Shown piece by piece: positions 1 through 3,981 of a stretch of 5,065 nt of DNA. The DNA lies in NCBI GenBank assembly GCA_020054355.1, contig JAGVLI010000041.1, positions 1 to 5,065 on the forward strand, given 5' to 3'. This DNA comes from Planctomycetales bacterium. Lineage in GTDB: Bacteria > Planctomycetota > Planctomycetia > Gemmatales > Gemmataceae. Numbering within the stretch: position 1 is the stretch's first letter; each line of letters opens with the position of its first letter. The notes under the pieces were generated by a model. It saw only the letters and a program-made list of their open reading frames with translations, was not told where the DNA came from and did not search any database. Position numbers and translations under genes: made by a program.

Positions 1-197
1 AACCGACCTGCCGCGCCAGGGCATGCAGGGCGCCAATGCCGTCGCTGCCGAGGCCGCGGGCGCGGTCGGCGATCTCATACTGGATACCGCGGGCCGTGAA
101 CATCGGGCGGTGACAACCTTGCAGGTTGGACTTGGCCAGGCGGCGTTGCCGGCGCCGCTGGCGGCGGGCCAATTGTTGGCGTAGCTTGGTTTTTCAC
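1..197 (-). CDS. IS transposase (IS1380-like), N-terminal fragment, apparently frameshifted and cut by window edge
   Basis: The minus strand encodes an Arg-rich start (QQLARRQRRRQRRLAKS), then RPMFTARGIQYEIADRARGL and DGIGALHALARQVG, running off the left edge. I recognise this as the N-terminus of DDE transposases of the IS1380 type, where a YEIADR...GGIGAIH..AR stretch precedes the catalytic core. The core lies outside the window. The start is odd. The GTG at 197-195 sits 7 bases after a perfect GGAGGG (minus strand, 210-205), but its frame ends in a stop within about 40 codons. The transposase frame has a stop at 196-194 and its first in-frame start-like codon is TTG at 172-170, with no ribosome site. 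Removing one A from the A5 run (plus-strand T5, 190-194) fuses GTG to the transposase frame, giving MKTKLRQQLARRQ. I infer a homopolymer indel, or possibly slippage. Family assignment is from memory of the motif, not a search. Confidence 0.7.
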
Positions 198-204
198 TGG
201 AAAT

Positions 205-210
205 CCCTCC
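205..210 (-). promoter_or_regulatory. Shine-Dalgarno of the transposase gene
   Basis: The minus strand reads GGAGGG followed by 7 bases and GTG at 197-195. The quality of this site is the main reason to prefer GTG-197 as the ancestral start over the in-frame TTG at 172. Confidence 0.6.
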
Positions 211-294
211 GGAGTTTGGCGGTTTCTGGTCGGTGCGAAACATGAAACCCGCGAAAAGCCGGGGGATTTCGAGCTTTTTCAGGATTCTGTCGCG

Positions 295-331
295 GCGAGG
301 GTCGGAAGCCTCGCTTGGTGAAGGGCGAGGC
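295..331. repeat. Competing stem pair around CCTCGC
   Basis: GCGAGG (295-300) can pair with CCTCGC (309-314), and GCCTCGC (308-314) can instead pair with GCGAGGC (325-331). The two hairpins share the middle arm and exclude each other on either strand. On the minus strand this lies upstream of the transposase start, so it could form in a transcript reading into the insertion sequence from outside. The stems are short, and chance in GC-rich DNA is a real alternative. Confidence 0.35.
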
Positions 332-394
332 GGGCACCAGCATGCGACCGGATGCGACAGTTTGGGCAGGATTGGCATTGGCGACAGGTAGAAA

Positions 395-445
395 ACCGGA
401 AGCGTCGCGGGGCCTGTCCGGGACGGGCTTCGCGACGCTTCTGGT
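395..445 (+). repeat. 24-pair hairpin, possible structured RNA
   Basis: Positions 395-418 pair with 422-445 around the 3-base loop CGG with no unpaired base. It includes a perfect 11-bp arm GAAGCGTCGCG (399-409) against CGCGACGCTTC (431-441). The four non-Watson-Crick positions (398/442, 410/430, 411/429, 415/425) are all G-U in a plus-strand RNA and would be C-A mismatches in a minus-strand RNA, so the fold favours plus-strand transcription. No T-run follows, so it is not a canonical terminator. It may be a small RNA, a dispersed palindromic repeat or a processing site; the sequence alone does not decide. Confidence 0.6.
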
Positions 446-565
446 ATTGCTGCAAAGAGTTGGGAAAGCGGAGAGGGAGGGATTCGTTTTTCGCTTCGCC
501 GCAAATCACATGCGGACCAAGGCTTGTGACCGCAAGTCTCGATTGGCAAGAAACTAGCGGTTATC

Positions 566-587
566 CATCCTTGGTCATCCTTGGTCA
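566..587. repeat. Tandem duplication of CATCCTTGGT
   Basis: CATCCTTGGT occurs at 566-575 and again immediately at 576-585, with CA continuing to 587. It lies about 80-100 bases upstream of the recombinase start and just before the twin palindromes. It could be a regulator or recombinase binding repeat, or simple slippage. Confidence 0.5.
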
Positions 588-612
588 CGCCTTCTCACCC
601 GTAGCCATCTGA

Positions 613-631
613 TTTGTCCCAGTGGGACAAA
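613..631. promoter_or_regulatory. Perfect 19-bp palindrome, candidate operator
   Basis: TTTGTCCCAGTGGGACAAA is a perfect inverted repeat: 9-base arms around a single G. It lies 37-55 bases before the recombinase ATG, a typical place for a dimeric repressor site or autoregulatory recombinase site. As RNA it could also form an 8-bp stem with a 3-base loop. It is not T-tailed, so it is not a terminator. Function is inferred from symmetry and position only. Confidence 0.5.
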
Positions 632-644
632 CGATCCGCGGCCG

Positions 645-663
645 CACCTCCGCTGCGGAGGTG
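645..663 (+). promoter_or_regulatory. Palindrome that sequesters the recombinase ribosome site
   Basis: CACCTCCGCTGCGGAGGTG is a second perfect 19-bp palindrome. Its right arm contains the Shine-Dalgarno GGAGG (657-661), which sits 6 bases before the ATG at 668. As RNA, 645-652 pairs with 656-663 around loop CTG, putting the whole ribosome site in an 8-bp GC-rich stem. This predicts weak or conditional translation of the recombinase. It also settles the start: the strong site serves ATG-668, not the upstream in-frame TTG at 614. Confidence 0.6.
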
Positions 664-667
664 TACT

Positions 668-2692
668 ATGATGCGGTTGCGTTATCCTATCGAAGCGCCC
701 CCAGGCCGAAAACTCCGAGTCCTGGAGTACGCGCGGTACAGCACCGAGGAACAACATCCGAGCTCGATCACGGATCAGTTCTCCTTCTGCGATCAGTTCC
801 TTGCTTCGGCCGGCGTGAAGGACGCTCACATCGAGCGCATCAGCGATCCTGAAATTTCGGGGGAGCTGGTCTCCCGGCCCGGCATTGACCAGGTCAAGGC
901 GGGGATTCGTACTCGCCGCTGGGACCTGCTCCTGGTCGAGGATAGCGGCCGATTCTTCCGGCATGAGACGGCCTGCGGCGAAATGATCGAGAAGGCGGTG
1001 GATCAAGGCATCCGTGTCATCGCCATCAACGACGACGTGGACACCGCCGAAGAAGATTGGGAGGATCCGCTGCACGAGGCGATGCGGCACCATGCCCGCA
1101 CCAACCGCTACACGGCCAAGCGCATCAAGCGAAAGCTGGATGCGCTCTGGCGCATGGGCGCGGCCATCGGGCAACTGCGCCCGGGTTACCGCCGCAAGGC
1201 AACCAATCCGGATGCCGAGGAACGCAAGAAGAAAGGCCCCTTCTTCGACGATGTCGATCCGAAGTGGGCTCCCGTCGTTTATGGCGTCTACGAGCGGATC
1301 GCCAAGGGCGACCCGCCGTGGCACGTTGCCCAGTGGTTGAGCGAGCAGGGCCTCCCCAAAGCTGCCAACGCCGCATGCGATTCTTGGACCGACAAGAACG
1401 TCATCGCGTTGATCAAGAACCCGATCTACCGCGGCGTTGAAGTGTATCGGGACAAGATTGTCCGCAAGCACTATGGCACCGGCGAGCACCGTCTGGTGCG
1501 GAACAACCCCAAAGAAATCCTGACCCGGCAGGTTGCGGAAACGCGCATCGTGCCCGACTGGCTCTGGTATGCGGCCAACAAGAAGATCGAGGAGCGGACG
1601 ACGCGCACTCCGGCGCCGCCTGGCACTGTGCATCCTCTGGCCGGCGTGCCGCGTGATTCGCGCGAGCCGCTCTCGGGCATCTTCATCTGCGGCATCTGCG
1701 GCGCCAAGATGCACGTCGATGGCCGGCGCGAAGGCGGCTGCCGATGCAGCAACGTGGCACGCGGCCTGTGCTGGAACAAGGTCAATCCACTGCGCTCTCT
1801 GGTTCATCGGCAGCTCGGCAAAGCAATCAGCGATCAGCTCCTGTCTCTCGACGGTGTGCTTGACGCCCTGATCGATTGCGTTCGAGACCGGATGCAGGAC
1901 GACGGCGGCCGGAAGGAACGGCTGGCAAAGCTCCAAGCCGAAGAGCAGCAGTTGCTCACCAGCCGTAACCGTCTCCTGGACGCCATCGAGCAGGCCAAGG
2001 AGCCGCCCGCCGTTCTTCTCGACCGTCTGGCCAAGCGCGAGGAAGATCTGGCCCGCGTCCGGGCGGAGATGGATCGCCTGAAGGCCGAGCAGGCGCTGCC
2101 CCAGCAGCTGCCAAGCCGACAACAGATTGCCGACAAGATCAAGGAGATGGCTGTCCAATTCCTGAACATGGACCGCGACATCATCCCGGACCTGCGGCGC
2201 TTGGTGCCGGCAATCCGCGCAGTGCCGCACCAGCAATTCGGCACCAACCAGGTTGTCCTTCGCGCGGTCTTCGAGCTGCGCATGATCGCGCTGTTGCCGG
2301 ACCAGATGCACTCGCTCCTGGAAGGCTCGACGTGCCCGCTGAGCAACGTGAAGTTCATGACCGTGCCGATCATCGTTGACCTGTTTGAGCGATCGGCAGG
2401 ACCGCGGTACGGGCTGGAGGCGCTGGCCCTCAAGGAGAAGGGATTGACCCTGGAAGTCATCGGGAAGCGACTCGGGATCGCCAAGCGGCAGGCGCATATC
2501 GCAACCACCTACGGGGCGGCGATGGCCGCCGCCGGCATTACCGACCCGTATCTCGAACTGAAGGATCCGTTGGCAGCGGCAAGCCGTTGGCGCACGCACC
2601 CGCGATTCAACGACAAGACCATGCACGGCAATCAGAAGCACAATCGCACAACGGTGAAACAGGTAGAAGCGGAGACTGCTCTTCTCTCTTGA
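668..2692 (+). CDS. Large serine recombinase (site-specific integrase/excisionase type)
   Basis: This 674-residue protein cuts and rejoins DNA through a covalent serine link, as integrases of islands and phages do. The resolvase domain (about 17-165) has YARYSTEEQ with Ser25 as the predicted nucleophile and Arg23 beside it, SSITDQ (32-37), RPG (70-72), and GRFFR with Arg95 and Arg98 matching the family's DRLxR arginines. A long helix with NRYTAKRIKRKL follows, then the recombinase domain ending in SWTDKNV (239-245) and NPIYRG (251-256). A zinc ribbon has Cys341, Cys344, Cys358 or 360, and Cys368. A coiled coil spans about 414-475, as expected for synapsis control. The C-terminal part (about 577-641) adds a helix-turn-helix-like segment (593-616). 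ATG-668 is chosen for its GGAGG at 6 bases, buried in a hairpin. All key residues are present, so it looks intact. Its target site is unknown. Confidence 0.93.
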   Translation: MMRLRYPIEAPPGRKLRVLEYARYSTEEQHPSSITDQFSFCDQFLASAGVKDAHIERISDPEISGELVSRPGIDQVKAGIRTRRWDLLLVEDSGRFFRHETACGEMIEKAVDQGIRVIAINDDVDTAEEDWEDPLHEAMRHHARTNRYTAKRIKRKLDALWRMGAAIGQLRPGYRRKATNPDAEERKKKGPFFDDVDPKWAPVVYGVYERIAKGDPPWHVAQWLSEQGLPKAANAACDSWTDKNVIALIKNPIYRGVEVYRDKIVRKHYGTGEHRLVRNNPKEILTRQVAETRIVPDWLWYAANKKIEERTTRTPAPPGTVHPLAGVPRDSREPLSGIFICGICGAKMHVDGRREGGCRCSNVARGLCWNKVNPLRSLVHRQLGKAISDQLLSLDGVLDALIDCVRDRMQDDGGRKERLAKLQAEEQQLLTSRNRLLDAIEQAKEPPAVLLDRLAKREEDLARVRAEMDRLKAEQALPQQLPSRQQIADKIKEMAVQFLNMDRDIIPDLRRLVPAIRAVPHQQFGTNQVVLRAVFELRMIALLPDQMHSLLEGSTCPLSNVKFMTVPIIVDLFERSAGPRYGLEALALKEKGLTLEVIGKRLGIAKRQAHIATTYGAAMAAAGITDPYLELKDPLAAASRWRTHPRFNDKTMHGNQKHNRTTVKQVEAETALLS

Positions 2693-2741
2693 GTCGATCC
2701 AGACTCTCAGCCACCGTTTGAGCCGTGACCGTCATTTGCGC

Positions 2742-2771
2742 CAGCCCTGCCATACGGCAGGGCTGTTTCTT
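2742..2771 (+). terminator. Terminator-like hairpin after the recombinase
   Basis: CAGCCCTGCC (2742-2751) pairs perfectly with GGCAGGGCTG (2756-2765) around loop ATAC and is followed by TTTCTT. It lies 50 bases after the recombinase stop. The stem is strong and the U-tract short, so termination may be partial, which would allow read-through into the next gene. Confidence 0.65.
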
Positions 2772-2782
2772 GCGCCCGCCCC

Positions 2783-2836
2783 GATGAACGCCACTCGGAT
2801 TGCCGCACATCCAGCCAATCAAAGGTGGGGTTCATC
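2783..2836 (+). other. Long stem-loop in the recombinase/sigma-like intergenic region
   Basis: GATGAAC (2783-2789) pairs with GTTCATC (2830-2836). After one G-G mismatch the stem continues as CCACT (2791-2795) with GGTGG (2824-2828), the last pair being U-G. Inside the large loop GATTG and CAATC can form a further short stem. A second small hairpin, GCCTT-GCCG-AAGGC, lies at 2847-2860. These precede the switch-like leader at 2872-2939 and may be part of the same structured RNA. Confidence 0.35.
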
Positions 2837-2871
2837 ATCACTCGTTGCCTTGCCGAAGGCATCTTTCCTGC

Positions 2872-2939
2872 CTCCGCGCGGTGCGGGGGCGATCCTCAAC
2901 TGGATCGTCCCCTGCCAGGGGATGATCCCTGGCGCGGAG
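2872..2939 (+). promoter_or_regulatory. Candidate two-state RNA leader controlling the sigma-like gene
   Basis: Four stems can be drawn. A: 2886-2895 with 2902-2912 (10 bp, one bulged base). B: 2902-2912 with 2918-2928 (11 pairs, one G-U, loop TGCCA). C: 2914-2920 with 2927-2933 (7 bp). D: CTCCGCGC (2872-2879) with GCGCGGAG (2932-2939). B excludes A and C; C excludes the inner end of D. So A+C leaves the ribosome site GGAG (2936-2939) free, while B+D buries it. This is the geometry of a riboswitch, thermosensor or protein-controlled leader. I do not recognise a known class, no ligand can be named, and chance pairing in GC-rich sequence is the alternative. Confidence 0.45.
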
Positions 2940-2946
2940 TTTCTCC

Positions 2947-3633
2947 ATGATCGAACCAACTGCTTCCATTTCGCGGATGACGTTGCCTCAACTGCAAGCT
3001 GTCTTCTTGGCGATCCGGCCGCGCATCCTCACGCATGCCGCGCTGGTTTTTCGCGGGATGCGCTGCTTCGACCAGAAGGCCGAGTACTTCGCCGAGACGG
3101 TGGCCGTGGCCTGGCGCTGGTTCTTGCGCATGGCGGAGCGCGGTAAGGATGCGCGTCAATTCCCCAGCGTCCTCGCCAGCTACGCGGCCCGCGCCGTCAA
3201 GAGTGGCCGCCGCCTCTGCGGACAGCTCCGCTCCAAGGAAGTGCTCAGTGAATTGGGGCAGATGCGGCACGGGTTCCGGGTGCAGTCGCTGCCTTCGTCA
3301 ACGCGCCACAACTTCGAGGAGCTACACCGGAAGATCGGCGCCCAGCGGCGGATGGACAGCTTCGAGGAGTGGCTGCAAGACAACCGGGAGACCCCGGTGC
3401 CGGATCAGGTGGCTTTTCGCTGCGACTTCCCTGCTTGGCTGAAAACCCGCTGTCGCCGCGACCGGCGGATGATCCGCGCCATGGCCGGGGAAGAGCGGAC
3501 GCTCGATCTGGCCAAGCGGTTCCAGCTCAGCCCCGCAAGAATTTCGCAATTGCGCCGCGAGTACGCCGCTGACTGGAACCGTTATTGTGCCGCCCCACCC
3601 GAAGGCGAGGGACTCGCCTCCCTTGCAGCATGA
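2947..3633 (+). CDS. Small sigma-70-like / HTH regulatory protein
   Basis: The protein has 228 residues. The N-terminal part (about 24-92) resembles sigma-70 region 2: FDQKAEYFAETVAVAWRWFLRMAERG (41-66) has the spacing of the acidic/aromatic helix (D..D..QE....AW..F) that binds RNA polymerase core in ECF sigmas, followed by YAARAVKSGRRLCG (79-92). The C-terminal part (about 161-212) is basic and has a helix-turn-helix, RTLDLAKRFQLSPARISQLRREY (184-206), in the place of region 4.2. Between them is a variable, polar linker. The canonical DIVQE-type motif is not clearly kept, so it may be a sigma-derived DNA-binding protein and not a working sigma factor. ATG-2947 is chosen for GGAG at 2936-2939 (7 bases away), inside the switchable leader. 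A strong terminator follows. The pairing with a large recombinase suggests a role in controlling the island, which is inference. Confidence 0.7.
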   Translation: MIEPTASISRMTLPQLQAVFLAIRPRILTHAALVFRGMRCFDQKAEYFAETVAVAWRWFLRMAERGKDARQFPSVLASYAARAVKSGRRLCGQLRSKEVLSELGQMRHGFRVQSLPSSTRHNFEELHRKIGAQRRMDSFEEWLQDNRETPVPDQVAFRCDFPAWLKTRCRRDRRMIRAMAGEERTLDLAKRFQLSPARISQLRREYAADWNRYCAAPPEGEGLASLAA

Positions 3634-3649
3634 CAGGTCACAGACTCGG

Positions 3650-3672
3650 GCTGTCGCAAACACGGCGACAGC
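3650..3672 (+). other. 8-bp hairpin between sigma-like gene and terminator
   Basis: GCTGTCGC (3650-3657) pairs perfectly with GCGACAGC (3665-3672) around AAACACG. It lies 16 bases after the stop codon and 20 bases before the terminator stem. No T-run follows, so it may protect the 3' end of the transcript. A 7-bp stem with a GGA loop (3603-3619) also lies inside the last codons of the upstream gene. Confidence 0.45.
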
Positions 3673-3692
3673 GAAAACCAATCCGACAACTC

Positions 3693-3738
3693 ACTCTGAA
3701 GTGGCCGGCTTGCAGCCGGCCACTTCAGAGTTTTCTTT
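3693..3738 (+). terminator. Strong rho-independent terminator
   Basis: A perfect 17-bp stem (3693-3709 with 3715-3731, loop TTGCA) ends in AGAGT and runs into TTTTCTTTA. The T-rich side is on the plus strand only, so it stops transcription leaving the sigma-like gene. It separates the recombinase/sigma-like genes from the downstream defence gene. Confidence 0.92.
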
Positions 3739-3853
3739 ATCACTCGGCCCGCTTGCAACCGGACTACCGCTATGTGAAACTCGACGAGGACCCAGTTGGT
3801 CAGTTACCGGGCCACCCACTTGACGCCGGCTTGACCGGCCGACAGTTCCGGAA

Positions 3854-3889
3854 CGGTTGGCCCGGTTGGCCCAGTCGGCCCGTCGGCCC
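3854..3889. repeat. Degenerate 9-bp tandem repeat (about four units)
   Basis: CGGTTGGCC is repeated at 3854-3862 and 3863-3871, then varies as CAGTCGGCC (3872-3880) and CGTCGGCCC (3881-3889). A GGCCC/GGGCC mini-hairpin closes the right end. Read on the minus strand, nine bases encode Gly-Pro-Thr triplets, which suggests descent from a collagen-like coding repeat or independent slippage. Confidence 0.55.
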
Positions 3890-3923
3890 CTACGGGCCTG
3901 GAAAAGAGCGTACTACGTCATTA

Positions 3924-3952
3924 TTGTCTATGTGGTTGGGGTGAGGGATAAA
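3924..3952 (+). promoter_or_regulatory. Candidate promoter of the DUF3375 (jetA) gene
   Basis: TTGTCT (3924-3929) and GATAAA (3947-3952) each match 4 of 6 bases of the sigma-70 -35 and -10 boxes and are exactly 17 bases apart. Transcription would begin near 3959, about 20-25 bases before the ATG at 3982. A promoter is expected here because a strong terminator lies just upstream. An 8-bp palindrome GTTATAAC (3965-3972) lies between the promoter and the start codon and could bind a regulator. Confidence 0.35.
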
Positions 3953-3981
3953 GTGGAACAACTCGTTATAACCGGACATCG

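Larger units (their letters stand above)
198..667. other. Non-coding stretch between divergent transposase and recombinase genes
   Basis: I find no convincing gene in these 470 bases; the short open frames have no recognisable protein and no good ribosome site. The left part (about 198-290) is probably the untranslated leader and outer end of the insertion sequence. Its exact terminal inverted repeat cannot be set because the other end is outside the window. The rest holds competing small stems (295-331), a long hairpin (395-445), a 10-bp tandem duplication (566-587) and two 19-bp palindromes (613-631, 645-663). I could not identify a clear -35/-10 pair for the recombinase here. Confidence 0.6.
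3739..3981. other. Non-coding spacer before the DUF3375 gene
   Basis: Together with the terminator region this makes about 350 bases without a gene (3634-3981). It contains a 10-bp palindrome GTTCCGGAAC (3845-3854), a degenerate 9-bp tandem repeat (3854-3889) and a candidate promoter (3924-3952). One minus-strand frame (about 3915 down to the TAA near 3809) reads a collagen-like GPTGPTGPT segment ending VKWVAR, but it has no start codon and is open for only about 35 codons, so it is at most a gene remnant. Confidence 0.5.

Noticed and set aside
279..612. Short frames of 76-86 codons on both strands left of the recombinase
   Set aside because: They overlap one another across the long hairpin, lack ribosome sites and encode no recognisable protein.
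614..667. Upstream TTG start for the recombinase at 614
   Set aside because: The TTG sits inside the 19-bp palindrome, has no ribosome site, and adds residues (SQWDKRSAAAPPLRRCT) unlike a resolvase N-terminus. ATG-668 has a perfect GGAGG.
1448..1462. GGGACAA...TTGTCC inverted repeat inside the recombinase gene, reminiscent of the 613-631 palindrome
   Set aside because: The half-sites are in the opposite order and it is fully explained by coding sequence (RDKIVRK); probably chance.
575..2641. 688-codon minus-strand open frame opposite the recombinase
   Set aside because: It is a shadow of the GC-biased third positions of the recombinase gene. Its protein is low-complexity, Arg/Leu-rich, with no recognisable motif, while the plus strand has a full catalytic domain.
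2718..3146. 142-codon plus-strand frame across the leader and sigma-like gene
   Set aside because: It reads through the terminator hairpin and structured leader and then overlaps the sigma-like gene in another frame. No domain is visible.
3708..3762. Near-direct repeat GCTTGCA(G/A)CCGG at 3708-3719 and 3751-3762 as an attachment core
   Set aside because: The first copy is part of the terminator stem and loop and the match is short; no second border is visible to support an att site.
3585..3944. 119-codon plus-strand frame after the sigma-like gene
   Set aside because: It overlaps the sigma-like gene's 3' end, runs through the strong terminator and the 9-bp repeat, and has no ribosome site or recognisable protein.
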